From Holdemania sp. Marseille-P2844 (GTDB taxonomy: Bacteria; Bacillota_I; Bacilli_A; Erysipelotrichales; Erysipelotrichaceae), in assembly GCF_900120005.1 (NCBI RefSeq), contig NZ_LT635448.1:1-64000 (forward strand): DNA of 64,000 nucleotides. The letters are read 5' to 3'. Below are positions 9,572 to 18,231 of this stretch, piece after piece. The first letter of the stretch is position 1. Each line of letters opens with the position of its first letter. Under the pieces are notes generated by a model, which saw only the letters and a list, made by a program, of their open reading frames with translations, was not told the origin of the DNA and searched no databases. Made by a program: the position numbers and the translations under genes.

Positions 9572-10467
9572 TCATCATCGGCGCCGGTCCCGCCGGCATG
9601 ACCGCGGCGGTGTATGCCAGCCGTGCAGGTCTGAAAACGGCGATGTTGGAAAAAGCGGCGCCCGGCGGCAAGATGATTAAAACCTTTGAAATTCAGAACT
9701 GGCCGGGAATTAAGGAGATTAACGGCGCGGAGCTGGCGTATCAGATGTTCGAGCATTCCACCCATTTCGGCGCGGAATATCTCTATGGCGACGTCGAAAA
9801 AATCATCGACGGTCCGATCAAGCAGGTGGTCTGCGCGGATGGTCAGATCTATGCCGCTCCGGCGGTGATCATCGCCACGGGAACGCGCGAGCGGCTGTTG
9901 GGCATTCCAAATGAGAAAGAACTGACGGGCAAGGGCGTATCCTATTGCGCGGTGTGCGACGGCAGCTTCTTCCGCGATCAGCCGGTGACGGTCATCGGCG
10001 GCGGCAATTCTGCGCTCGAGGAATCGTTATATCTGACGCAGTTTGCCAGCGAGGTTCACATCGTGATCCGCCGCGACGTCTTCCGCGCGGAGCCGATCAT
10101 CCAGCAGGCGATCGAACAGAACCCGAAAATCGATATCATCCGCAGCCATGTTCCGGTCGAAATTCTGGAACAGGAGGGGAAAGTCGGCGGCATCGTATTG
10201 AAAAATGTTCATGACGGGCAGCTGATGAAGCTGGAAACCAAAGCGGTGTTCCCGTACATCGGCGCAGATCCGTGCACGGAATTTGCGCAGGATCTGGGGA
10301 TTCTGGACGAGCGTGGTTATATCCGGGTCAACAACAATATGGAAACTGCCCGGGCCGGCATTTACGGCGTCGGCGATGTGACGGCCAAGACGCTGCGGCA
10401 GGTGGTCACCGCGGCCAACGACGGCGCGATCGCCGCGCAGCAGGCTTTCCATCAGATTAAGCAGTAA
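9550..10467 (+). CDS. trxB: thioredoxin reductase (NADPH)
   Basis: A 305-residue flavoprotein that reduces thioredoxin with NADPH through FAD and a redox disulfide. The FAD-binding GxGxxG is at the N-terminus (IIIGAGPAGMTAAVYASRAG), the CAVC active site is at residues 133-136 (YCAVCDGSFF) and the NADPH-binding VIGGGNSALEE follows. The C-terminal FAD contact GIYGVGDVTAK closes the protein. The start lies within the end of the lgt-ppaX gene, with AAGGAGG nine bases upstream, so translation is probably coupled. Ferredoxin/flavodoxin reductases of the same fold lack the CxxC, which supports this call. Confidence 0.96.
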   Translation: MDLQYDVIIIGAGPAGMTAAVYASRAGLKTAMLEKAAPGGKMIKTFEIQNWPGIKEINGAELAYQMFEHSTHFGAEYLYGDVEKIIDGPIKQVVCADGQIYAAPAVIIATGTRERLLGIPNEKELTGKGVSYCAVCDGSFFRDQPVTVIGGGNSALEESLYLTQFASEVHIVIRRDVFRAEPIIQQAIEQNPKIDIIRSHVPVEILEQEGKVGGIVLKNVHDGQLMKLETKAVFPYIGADPCTEFAQDLGILDERGYIRVNNNMETARAGIYGVGDVTAKTLRQVVTAANDGAIAAQQAFHQIKQ

Positions 10468-10573
10468 GCGCATCGACATAATCGTCAAAGCGTAGAGTAA
10501 GAAGGAACGCGCAGGGAAACCGGAAATGGAATCCTGCGGATTCATGAAGAAGCAAAAAGGAGGAACGAAAAAG

Positions 10574-10960
10574 ATGACATCAAGAACAATTCGATTTGCC
10601 AACGGCTTCAACGGCGAGCTGCTGCTGGACGAGGGCAGCGTCAAGATCGGCCGCGGGGCGGGCGAGGCAGCGCCTTACGACATGCTTTACGGCGCGCTGG
10701 CGTCCTGTTTGTACGCGACGTTCTCAGGCATTCTGGAAAAGAAACGGATTGAAATTGAAGGCGCGGAAATCGTGGTCGCAGGCGAAAAGCGCACAGAGGT
10801 TCCGACAACCTTAAAAACGGTGCATCTGACCGTAACGATTCACGGAACGGATAAGGAAGACGCGGTCCGCAAATCCTTTGATCTGGCGACGAAATACTGC
10901 TCTGTCTACCAGACGATCAGCCACGTGGCGGAAATGAGCTACGAGCTGCATTTTGCCTAA
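10574..10960 (+). CDS. OsmC/Ohr-family protein
   Basis: A 128-residue OsmC-type protein, a family of thiol peroxidases that reduce organic hydroperoxides. Two Cys stand at the expected places: one in ASCLYATF near the middle and one in TKYCSVYQTI near the end. The glycine-rich N-terminal strand region is also typical. ATG 10574 follows AAAGGAGG at a 10-base spacing and is preferred to an upstream in-frame ATG at 10526. It follows trxB and ends in a terminator, which gives a redox pair at the end of this gene run. Activity against peroxides is inferred from family membership. Confidence 0.83.
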   Translation: MTSRTIRFANGFNGELLLDEGSVKIGRGAGEAAPYDMLYGALASCLYATFSGILEKKRIEIEGAEIVVAGEKRTEVPTTLKTVHLTVTIHGTDKEDAVRKSFDLATKYCSVYQTISHVAEMSYELHFA

Positions 10961-10973
10961 GCGTTACGAATTG

Positions 10974-11004
10974 AACCTGAACCTTATCCGGTTCAGGTTT
11001 TTTT
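10974..11004 (+). terminator. intrinsic terminator after the OsmC-family gene
   Basis: Perfect 9-bp stem AACCTGAAC/GTTCAGGTT (10974-10982, 10991-10999), 8-nt loop, then a T run. Confidence 0.9.
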
Positions 11005-11059
11005 CAATCATCTGCGGTTTTTGATGAAGGGAAAACGGCACGAAGAAAAGAGGAAAATT

Positions 11060-11968
11060 ATGATCTATACTGTCACCTTAAATCCGGCGCTGGATTATTA
11101 CTGCACCATGGAAACGTTCAAGCTGGGGGCAACGAACCGCTGTGTCACCGAGAGTCTGATCGGCGGGGGCAAGGGTATCAACGTGTCGCTGATGTTGGCG
11201 CAGCTGGGCGTGCCGACCACGGCGCTGGGCTTCGCCGCCGGGTTTACCGGCGAGGAATTGATCCGCCAGCTGCGGGATCAGGCCGTCAATGCGGATTTTA
11301 TCCGCTGTGCGAGGGGGCAGACGCGGATTAACGTCAAAATCAGTGCGGGAGTGGAAACAGAGATCAACGGCCGGGGACCCCAGGTCAGCGCATCGGAAAG
11401 AGAAGCGCTGTTAGACAGGATCCGCCGGATTCAGCCCGGGGATACGCTGGTGCTGTCCGGGAATGTGCCGCCCACGCTGCCCGGATCGATTTATCAACAA
11501 ATTCTGGCACAGGCTGCGGATCCCGCCATTCGCGTCGTTGTGGACGCCGAAGGCGAACTCCTGCGGGATACCTTGCCCTTTCATCCGTTTCTGATCAAGC
11601 CCAATCTTGCGGAACTACGCCAGCTCGTTGCCAATCCTCAAGCGCCTATATCGGATCAGATTCAGGAGCTGCGGGATCAGGGTGCCGGGCATATCCTGGT
11701 GTCGATGGGGGCGGAAGGCTCAGTCCTCTTTGCGGCCGGGGGCGGCGTCTATCGCCAGCTGCCGCTGGCAGGCCCGACCGTCAGTACCGTCGGGGCCGGC
11801 GATTCCATGGTCGCAGGCTTTCTGGCAGCGCTTGAAAATCCTGCCTGCACGCTGGAAGACAGTCTGCGCTGGGCAGCCGCCTGCGGCACCGCGACGGCGT
11901 TGAGCCGCGGGATCGCCCGGCGGGAAAGGGTCGAAGCTTTGCGGGATCAGATTCAGATCGAATTCTGA
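11060..11968 (+). CDS. PfkB-family sugar-phosphate kinase (1-phosphofructokinase / tagatose-6-phosphate kinase type)
   Basis: A 302-residue kinase of the 1-phosphofructokinase/LacC branch of the PfkB family. The start MIYTVTLNPALDYY, the GGKGINVSLMLAQLG substrate motif and the C-terminal PfkB signature STVGAGDSMVAGF with the catalytic Asp are all present. FruK, LacC and related kinases share these, so the substrate is not fixed by sequence. ATG 11060 follows AAAGAGG; an upstream TTG at 11021 is open but unsupported. It stands before a NagA-type deacetylase and a mannose-family PTS. That would suit N-acetylgalactosamine use through tagatose-6-phosphate, or simple fructose-1-phosphate use. Both are inferences. 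Confidence 0.85.
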   Translation: MIYTVTLNPALDYYCTMETFKLGATNRCVTESLIGGGKGINVSLMLAQLGVPTTALGFAAGFTGEELIRQLRDQAVNADFIRCARGQTRINVKISAGVETEINGRGPQVSASEREALLDRIRRIQPGDTLVLSGNVPPTLPGSIYQQILAQAADPAIRVVVDAEGELLRDTLPFHPFLIKPNLAELRQLVANPQAPISDQIQELRDQGAGHILVSMGAEGSVLFAAGGGVYRQLPLAGPTVSTVGAGDSMVAGFLAALENPACTLEDSLRWAAACGTATALSRGIARRERVEALRDQIQIEF

Positions 11969-12149
11969 AAAACCGTTTCTATCCTGATGAATTCCGTGCA
12001 GATGAGGAATAAGGCTCGTCCTGCGAACGATCCGGATGGGTTCTTCCCTGGTTTTGGTTTCCATTGAAACCCGAACTTTTTCTGATGGAAATTCAGGCGC
12101 TGCTTCTTTATAGTGAAATCAGAGCATTGCAGAAAGAAGGTACAAACGA

Positions 12150-13361
12150 ATGAGAAAGCTACTATCCCGTCAGATCGTGACAGAACAGGGCATCGTTGAA
12201 GGCAGTTTGACGTTTCAGGGAGATACGATTACCGCCATTCAGCCGGAATCGCTGAATGAAGCGGAAGGAAGTGAAGCCTGGGCGATTTTGCCGGGCATCA
12301 TCGACATTCACACCCATGGGGGCGGCGGATATCTCACAAATTATCTGGCCAATTCCGGCTCGATTGATGAAATCCGCAAGCTGTCCCGGTTCTATGCTTC
12401 CCGCGGCGTCACTTCGTTTATGGCGACGGTATCGCTGTGGTCCGAGGAGAAAATGGGCGCGATCATGTCTGGCATCGCGGATCTGGTCCATCATGAAAAA
12501 ATGCCGGGCGCACAGATTCTGGGCATCAATCTGGAGGCGCCGTGTTTCAGCTTGAAGAAATCCGGCGCCGGGTTTATGACGCCGCAATGGATGCCGAATC
12601 CGAGCCGTGAACTGGCTGAGCGTTTCATCGAAGCCGGGCGCGGTCTGCTGAAATATGTAACGCTGGCCCCGGAGCTGCCGGGGGCGCAGGCGGCGATTGA
12701 AACGTATCGGAAAGCGGGAATTCAGGTGGCGGCCGGTCATACCGACGCTTCTTCGAGCCAGATGAAGCAGGGAATTGAATGGGGCGTGCGCAGCGTGAGT
12801 CATGCCGGCAACGCGATGTCGATGATCCATCAGCGGGACATCGGGGTGTTGGGCCAGCTGATGCTTCATCCGGAAGTGATGGCCGAGCTGATTTGTGATT
12901 TTATCCATCTCAGCCCGGAATTTATCCAGCTGATGCTTCAGGTCAAGGGCAGCGATCACTTGTGCATGATCGCCGACGCCTCGGAGCTGGCTGGCCTGGA
13001 GGAGGGCGTCTATGATACTCAGCCCCGGCCGGTGCGGCTGAAGCCGGATGGCCGGGTGGTTGTGGAGGGCAGCGACGTCCTGTGCGGAAGCAGTCTGTTC
13101 GTCATCGACGGTCTGCGCAATCTGACCTCCGCTCTGCACTTACCGTTGACGGAAGCGGTGAAAATGTCTTCGCTCAACGCCGCCCGGCATTTCCAGCTGG
13201 ATTCTCGGATTGGCAGTCTCAAGCCGGGGAAACAGGCGGACTTGATCGTCATTGACAAGGAATTTCACGTCCTGGAGACCATTGTGCAGGGACGGACGGT
13301 CTATCGCCAGAATGATAAGATCGAACGGAATCCGGCGATTACAGATCTCAAAATCGGCTGA
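12150..13361 (+). CDS. nagA: N-acetylglucosamine-6-phosphate deacetylase family protein (first of two)
   Basis: A 403-residue amidohydrolase of the NagA family, which removes acetate from GlcNAc-6-P (AgaA members act on GalNAc-6-P). It has the metal HxH in IDIHTHGGGG, the Glu in INLEAP (usually LEGP), a metal His in AAGHTDAS, a second His in SHAGNAMS, DFIHLSPE and the catalytic Asp in MIADASELAG. The Ala in place of Gly beside the metal Glu and a shortened insertion around it differ from the usual family pattern. The second NagA (27763) keeps LYMEGP. It lies between the PfkB kinase and PTS cluster 1 and ends in a terminator, so it is co-regulated with the kinase more surely than with the PTS. 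Confidence 0.88.
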   Translation: MRKLLSRQIVTEQGIVEGSLTFQGDTITAIQPESLNEAEGSEAWAILPGIIDIHTHGGGGYLTNYLANSGSIDEIRKLSRFYASRGVTSFMATVSLWSEEKMGAIMSGIADLVHHEKMPGAQILGINLEAPCFSLKKSGAGFMTPQWMPNPSRELAERFIEAGRGLLKYVTLAPELPGAQAAIETYRKAGIQVAAGHTDASSSQMKQGIEWGVRSVSHAGNAMSMIHQRDIGVLGQLMLHPEVMAELICDFIHLSPEFIQLMLQVKGSDHLCMIADASELAGLEEGVYDTQPRPVRLKPDGRVVVEGSDVLCGSSLFVIDGLRNLTSALHLPLTEAVKMSSLNAARHFQLDSRIGSLKPGKQADLIVIDKEFHVLETIVQGRTVYRQNDKIERNPAITDLKIG

Positions 13362-13379
13362 ATGCCAAAATGGCAATAA

Positions 13380-13428
13380 AGGTCCGGAACACTCGGGGTT
13401 GACCGAGGAGTTTCAGATCTTTTTTTTG
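13380..13428 (+). terminator. intrinsic terminator after nagA
   Basis: Stem CTCGG/CCGAG extended by wobble pairing over 13380-13420, followed by eight T. Confidence 0.75.
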
Positions 13429-13700
13429 ATTTCCTGCCAGCGAAATTCCCTGCATAAACTCCGGGTTCATCCCGTTGTTTTTATATTTGACAAACAGGCA
13501 GTCTTGAAAATGCAGGGAAAAGGAACCTTTTACGCAGGAAAAAAGCCTGGAGAAATTACCGGTTAAACACGAATTCTGTGCGATGGTATTTGCTTCCCAA
13601 GCTCTTTACAATGAAGTTATCAGAAGCGTACCGCAGGATCTCTTCACACGATCCCAAAAGAAAGATGAATTTCTGGAAAGAGAAAGCGAGGTGAAAGTGA
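13429..13700 (+). other. leader region of PTS cluster 1
   Basis: 272 bases without a gene. A -10-like TACAAT is at 13607-13612 but no good -35 stands 17 bases before it. A TTGACA at 13488-13493 lacks a partner. I see no inverted repeats like those before the second PTS, no clear cre box and no antiterminator-like hairpin. The ribosome site GAGGTG for the IIB gene is at the end. Confidence 0.4.
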
Positions 13701-14177
13701 ATGATTCAGTTATTGCGGATTGACGAACGTCTGATCCATGGGCAGGTCGCTACGGCCTGGACGCGCCAGCTGGGGATCACCGCCGTGGTGGTGGCCAACG
13801 ATGAGGCGGCAGCCAACGAGCTGGTTACCATGACGCTGCGGATGGCAACACCGCCGGGGATAAAGGTCGCGGTAAAAACCGTCCGGGAAGCGGTCAGCCT
13901 GTTCCACGACAAGCGCACGGCAGGGTTAAAGATTCTGATCGTTGTGGACAAGCCGTGCGATGCGCTGAAGCTGGTTCGGCAGGTGCCCGGGATTCCCTGT
14001 GTCAATATCGGCAACTTCGGCCGCGTCGGCGACCGCCGGGGGCGCCGGGCGCTGACTGACAATTTCTCAGCCAGTGAAGAAGAGCTGGAACAGCTGCGGG
14101 AAATCGCCCGATCCGTCCGCTGCGAGGTGCAGGTGCTGCCGTCGCTGCCCAAAAAAGACCTGAAACAATTTCTTTAA
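13701..14177 (+). CDS. PTS mannose/fructose/sorbose family IIB subunit (cluster 1)
   Basis: A 158-residue cytoplasmic IIB protein. It takes phosphate from IIA on His13, in the family motif RIDERLIHGQV, and passes it to the sugar entering through IIC/IID. The rest follows the family (VVVANDEAA, CVNIGNFG) with a usual length. Substrate candidates are mannose, fructose or an amino sugar, the last favoured by nagA just upstream. It is followed by IIC and IID with short gaps. No IIA is encoded in this cluster, so phosphate must come from elsewhere, for example the IIA at 56084. Confidence 0.95.
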   Translation: MIQLLRIDERLIHGQVATAWTRQLGITAVVVANDEAAANELVTMTLRMATPPGIKVAVKTVREAVSLFHDKRTAGLKILIVVDKPCDALKLVRQVPGIPCVNIGNFGRVGDRRGRRALTDNFSASEEELEQLREIARSVRCEVQVLPSLPKKDLKQFL

Positions 14178-14195
14178 GAAAGAGGAGGAAAATCC

Positions 14196-14996
14196 ATGTT
14201 ACAAAGTGCCTTGATTCTGGCGTTTGTGTACTACATCGTCTACCTGCTGGACTGCAGCATGGCCTGGGACGCTACCTGGCGTCCGCTGTTCGTCGCATTT
14301 CTGACCGGACTTGCGTTAGGGGATATGAAAACCGGTCTGATCATGGGCGCTTCCCTGGAAGCGATCTACATGGGCATCTCCGCGATCGGCGGCGTAATTC
14401 CTTCCGATCCCTGTTCAGCTTCGATTCTGTCGGTGGCCTTCGTCGTGCTGACCGGCGCAGATCTCAATCTGGTGCTGGCGCTGGCGGTGCCGATCGGCAC
14501 GGTCATGCAGTATGTCAGCACGCTGATCTCCCCGATTGATATTTCGTTAGTCGGCTTGTTTGAAAAATTTGCCCGCGAAGGCAAGGATAAATCTTATACG
14601 CTGCTGCATTATGCAAGCCTGTTTATCATCCGTCCGCTGCCGAAAACGATGGTCGTTTTCCTGGCCGCTGTGCTGGGCGTGGAAAATCTGCAGGCGGTTA
14701 CCAACCTGCTTCCAGCCTTCGTCATGAACGGGCTGAGCGTCTCCGGCGGCATGTTAGTGGCCGTCGGCTTCGCGATCCTGACCTCGATGATCTGGTCGAA
14801 AGAGCTGGGGATTTACTTCTTCATCGGCTTCGCCTGCGTCAAGTTCCTCCATCTGCCGATCATCGGCGTCAGTATCTTTGCCCTCGCCGCAGCGATTCTG
14901 AACTACACCCGCCAAAGCCAGATTAAGAAAATGAAGGATGAAATCATCGCGCAGCTGCCTGAAAATCAGGAAGGGAAGGAGGACCTGTTCGGATGA
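14196..14996 (+). CDS. PTS mannose-family IIC subunit (cluster 1)
   Basis: A 266-residue polytopic membrane protein, the sugar-channel partner of IID in the mannose PTS family. It opens with a hydrophobic segment and the family stretch LFVAFLTGLALGDMKTGLIMGASLEAIYMG, and carries several more membrane segments. GAGGAGG precedes the ATG. It overlaps the IID start by four bases (ATGA), so the two are translationally coupled. Confidence 0.95.
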   Translation: MLQSALILAFVYYIVYLLDCSMAWDATWRPLFVAFLTGLALGDMKTGLIMGASLEAIYMGISAIGGVIPSDPCSASILSVAFVVLTGADLNLVLALAVPIGTVMQYVSTLISPIDISLVGLFEKFAREGKDKSYTLLHYASLFIIRPLPKTMVVFLAAVLGVENLQAVTNLLPAFVMNGLSVSGGMLVAVGFAILTSMIWSKELGIYFFIGFACVKFLHLPIIGVSIFALAAAILNYTRQSQIKKMKDEIIAQLPENQEGKEDLFG

Positions 14997-15814
14997 AAAA
15001 GACGTATACACCGGAAGAAAAGAAAAACCTGAGACACCTGTTCTGGCGTTCCGGTCATTTCTGGGCGACCTTCAACATGGTGAAGATGATGGGCCAGACC
15101 TATGCTTTCTGCCTGTTCCCGATTCTTAACGAAGTCTACGCCGGAAAGGAAGACCTGCGCCGGGAAGCGATGCTGCGCAATACCGAGTTCTTTAACTGCA
15201 ATGCCAGTATGTCCGGTCTGTGTCTGGGCGTCAGCTACGCGCTGGAAAAAGAGCGGGCGGCCAATCCGGATTCCGTCTCGCCGCAGATGATTACCAACAT
15301 CAAGACGTCCCTGATGGGACCGCTGGCAGCGATCGGCGATTCCCTGTTCTTCAACTGCATCCGCGTCATTTCCGGCGGCATCGGCATCGCGCTGGCCTCG
15401 CAGGGCAATCCATTAGGCGTCGTGTTGTTCGTGGCGATTTACGGCGGTCTGTTTCTGGTGCTGAAATGGACGCTGATCAAGCTCGGCTATGGCTTGGGTA
15501 CTAACGTTATCACCGAAGCCTTCCATTCCGGCATCATCGGCATGATCACCCAGTCGGCGTGCATCATGGGCTTAATGATGGTCGGCGCGCTGGTGGCGCA
15601 GATGGTTTCCGTGCAGATTCCGCTGGTTGTCCCGATGGGCGGCGGCGCGGAGATGGTCGTCCAGACAATCTTCGACGAGATCATGCCGGGCTTGCTGGAA
15701 CTGGGATTGTTGTTCGGCATCGTCGCCCTGCTCAAACGCAAATGGAAGCCGATCACCGTGATCGCGCTGATTCTGGTCATGGCGATCACCGGCTCATTCT
15801 TCGGCATTTTCTGA
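14993..15814 (+). CDS. PTS mannose-family IID subunit (cluster 1)
   Basis: A 273-residue IID protein, the second membrane component of a mannose-family PTS. The N-terminal part carries the family features RSGHFWATFNMVKMMG and FFNCNASMSGLCLG. The middle has SLMGPLAAIGDSLFF, the near-invariant family motif. Several hydrophobic segments and a short tail follow. It ends the PTS cluster, before a strong terminator. The regulator at 15985 follows separately. Confidence 0.95.
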   Translation: MKKTYTPEEKKNLRHLFWRSGHFWATFNMVKMMGQTYAFCLFPILNEVYAGKEDLRREAMLRNTEFFNCNASMSGLCLGVSYALEKERAANPDSVSPQMITNIKTSLMGPLAAIGDSLFFNCIRVISGGIGIALASQGNPLGVVLFVAIYGGLFLVLKWTLIKLGYGLGTNVITEAFHSGIIGMITQSACIMGLMMVGALVAQMVSVQIPLVVPMGGGAEMVVQTIFDEIMPGLLELGLLFGIVALLKRKWKPITVIALILVMAITGSFFGIF

Positions 15815-15823
15815 TCGGCTCGC

Positions 15824-15850
15824 AAAAAAGGAAGTCCCCTTCCTTTTTTG
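15824..15850 (+). terminator. intrinsic terminator after PTS cluster 1
   Basis: AAAAAAGGAAG (15824-15834) pairs with CTTCCTTTTTT (15839-15849) around a 4-nt loop. The poly-A/poly-T arms make it work in either direction. Confidence 0.85.
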
Positions 15851-15937
15851 TGTTGATTCAAGCTGAGAAGACAGGAATTCCCAAGGCAAAAGGAAAAATT
15901 TGGCATAGGATTGCTGACCTGAAAGAAAGCGGCGCAA

Positions 15938-15946
15938 TGCTATAAT
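15938..15946 (+). promoter_or_regulatory. extended -10 promoter of the PTS regulator gene
   Basis: TGCTATAAT, a perfect extended -10. No consensus -35 is seen. The predicted start, near 15953, leaves a leader of about 32 bases before the regulator. Confidence 0.6.
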
Positions 15947-15961
15947 GAGGAGGAAACAGGC

Positions 15962-15988
15962 ATGAAAAGCAAAGGATGTTGGGCATGA
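15962..15988 (+). CDS. possible 8-codon leader peptide overlapping the regulator start
   Basis: ATG 15962 opens a frame MKSKGCWA whose stop TGA overlaps the regulator's ATG as ATGA. A GAGGAGG stands upstream (15947-15953). If transcription starts from the TATAAT at 15941, that ribosome site would be mostly missing from the RNA. So the little frame is either read from a longer transcript or not at all. Confidence 0.3.
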   Translation: MKSKGCWA

Positions 15989-17970
15989 ACGCAAATTACC
16001 GGCAGCTGTCCCTGCTCTACGAATTTCTTAATCATACGGGACAATATCTGACTTATTCGATGCTGTGCGAACAGATGAACGTCTCCGAGAAAACAATCCA
16101 TAACGATATTCAGGTGATCAACGATACCATCCGCAAGAATAACCTTCAGATCTGTCTGCGCAAGAACCGGGGATTTCTTCTGCAGGCGCAGGATCCGCGG
16201 GTGATCCGGGAGCTGAAAAACCAGTTCCGCTACCGGTTCTACAATGTCTACGATCTTCAGGAGAACTTCAAGCTGCGCATCAACACCATTTTGAAACAGC
16301 TTCTGATCAGCGAGGAGTATATCAAGCTGGAGACGATCGCCGATCGGATGTGGCTGAATCCACAGTCGATTTCCCGGGAGATGAAGGAAGTCCGGAAAAT
16401 GCTGGGCGATTACAATCTGGAACTGATCAGCCGCCCTTACCGGGGGATGAAGATCGAAGGCAACGAAATCAACTACCGATTCTGCTACATGGATTCAATT
16501 TGTTACTACAACCACAAGGTAAAGATGATGGACGTGTTTCTGGACGTCGATCACAAGGATCAGATGGAAGGCGAGGAACGCGAGGCGATCGCGAAAATGG
16601 TTTCCGATTTGATCTGCACGCGGGAAATGGGGATCAGCGACCTGGAAACCCGGAAATGGATCGTCATGATCATGTTGTCGGAAAAACGCCGGAAAGCCGG
16701 TCATTTTGTGAGCTTTTCTGAGGAACAGGCGCAGCTGCTCGATCAATTCCGGCCGCTGTTTCCGTTGGATGATCTGGGTTCGCAGCTGGCAGCGTATTAT
16801 GGAGAACCACTGCCGCCGCAGGAACAGCGCTTTCAGCTGTTGTTTCTCTTATGCAATCTGGACCTGTCCGATACGGCGATCGAAGAAACCCGATTCGGGC
16901 CTTTTTATGATTTGGCAGTCGTCCTGTTTGATAAAATCCGCAGAAAATTCGCCTCTTTAGACATTTTAAACCTCACGGCGATGGAGGCGATGAAGATGGA
17001 ATTTCTGCGTTTTCTGATCCCGATCGTCGTGCGGATGTCGTTTAAAATCCCGGAAAACAACACGACCTCCGAGCTGGTGCGGATTGCCAAGCAGACGCCA
17101 GTTTCCTGTCAGATCGCGATCATCATTCACGATATCATTCAGAACTGGTTCGACTGCGATATCGGCGAGGTCTCGCAATGTCTGATTTCACTGTTCATCT
17201 ATCGTCAGATCAAGAAGATCGAGAATAAGCGGATGCAGCTGCGGCTGGCCCTGTATCCGGTCGCGAATGTGTTTGTCGGGGAGGCGCTAAAGGAAGCGCT
17301 GCTGGAACGGCTGCATTATTATGTCAAATCCGTGGATATTCTAAGAGAGCGGGAACTGGCGGACATTTCTTCGGAAACCGTGGACTTCTTAATCTGCTTT
17401 GACGAAAGCGTGCCGGTTTCCGTGTCCTCTTCCATCCCGGTTTTAAAAATTGACTACTATCTCAACAACGATGACTACCAGTCGCTGTATCAGAATATGA
17501 TTCAGCCGTCGCTGAAATATGAAACGCCGTTCTCGCCGCTGAGCCGGGAGGACGTTTATCTGGACGCCCGTTTTTCCAGTATGGAGGAACTGAAGCAGAC
17601 GCTGATCAGTTTTTATCTGGAAGAGCTTGACCAGCAGTGGCTGGCTTATTTATTGTATCGGAAATTTCTGCATCTGGACTGGCTGGTATGGGATGAGACG
17701 CTGAATATCATTCTGTTTACCTCGGAAAAAAGACGGATGATGACCAAGCTGTTCGATCTTGCGAAACCCTTGCCGGTCAAAAACAAGAAGATCAAACGCA
17801 TCTATTTTTTCGTGATTCAGACCGGCGGCGACCCGATCCGGTTAAATACGGCGGAAACATTGATCCGGCGGATGACGGAGGGACAGCCCCGGATTCTGAG
17901 GGATGAGGCGGGAAGTCTGTTAGATCCGTATGCCTATTATATTCATCACCGCAAGGTTAAAATCAGCTGA
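15985..17970 (+). CDS. PRD/Mga-type transcriptional regulator of PTS cluster 1
   Basis: A regulator of about 661 residues with two N-terminal helix-turn-helix regions (YSMLCEQMNVSEKTIHNDI, residues about 22-42, and IADRMWLNPQSISREMKEV, about 115-135). The long middle part is of the PRD/Mga class, and a C-terminal domain of PTS-EIIB-like size follows. PTS components phosphorylate His residues in such proteins to set their activity. The PRD-like segment here (MEFLRFLIPIVVRMSFKI) has Phe/Leu where the usual HL..R His would stand, so classical PRD phosphorylation may be lost. ATG 15985 has AAAGGA eight bases upstream and is preferred to ATG 15976. It follows PTS cluster 1 and is probably its activator. 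Confidence 0.8.
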   Translation: MNANYRQLSLLYEFLNHTGQYLTYSMLCEQMNVSEKTIHNDIQVINDTIRKNNLQICLRKNRGFLLQAQDPRVIRELKNQFRYRFYNVYDLQENFKLRINTILKQLLISEEYIKLETIADRMWLNPQSISREMKEVRKMLGDYNLELISRPYRGMKIEGNEINYRFCYMDSICYYNHKVKMMDVFLDVDHKDQMEGEEREAIAKMVSDLICTREMGISDLETRKWIVMIMLSEKRRKAGHFVSFSEEQAQLLDQFRPLFPLDDLGSQLAAYYGEPLPPQEQRFQLLFLLCNLDLSDTAIEETRFGPFYDLAVVLFDKIRRKFASLDILNLTAMEAMKMEFLRFLIPIVVRMSFKIPENNTTSELVRIAKQTPVSCQIAIIIHDIIQNWFDCDIGEVSQCLISLFIYRQIKKIENKRMQLRLALYPVANVFVGEALKEALLERLHYYVKSVDILRERELADISSETVDFLICFDESVPVSVSSSIPVLKIDYYLNNDDYQSLYQNMIQPSLKYETPFSPLSREDVYLDARFSSMEELKQTLISFYLEELDQQWLAYLLYRKFLHLDWLVWDETLNIILFTSEKRRMMTKLFDLAKPLPVKNKKIKRIYFFVIQTGGDPIRLNTAETLIRRMTEGQPRILRDEAGSLLDPYAYYIHHRKVKIS

Positions 17971-18174
17971 TCGGGAAGTCGGCCGGGCGTTTCGGGATAA
18001 GAAAGCGATAAGGCTACAAGGTTTGATAAGCCGCCGCCATCTTATTGACAAGGAGCCGCCGGATTTTGACTTCTCTTTTTTTGTGAAACAGATGCGCTCC
18101 TCAGGAATCTTTTCCGGACTAAACGCTGAAGCTGAAGAAGAAAGTTCTCCGAATAAAAATCGGCATGTTCCCGA

Positions 18175-18203
18175 TTGAGAACCGCCAGGGGCTGTGGTAA
18201 AAT
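18175..18203 (+). promoter_or_regulatory. promoter of the rapZ-yvcK-whiA operon
   Basis: TTGAGA (18175-18180), 17-bp spacer, TAAAAT (18198-18203). It lies 28 bases before the rapZ start codon. Confidence 0.75.
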
Positions 18204-18231
18204 ACAGCTAACAAAACAAGAGGTGATCGAG

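Noticed and set aside
12162-13139. 325-codon open frame opposite nagA
   Set aside because: It lies wholly antisense to a clear NagA and has no supporting signals.
13580-13600. Sigma-54-like promoter before PTS cluster 1
   Set aside because: GG and GC elements are present, but the spacing does not fit -24/-12, and the regulator lacks a sigma-54 AAA domain.
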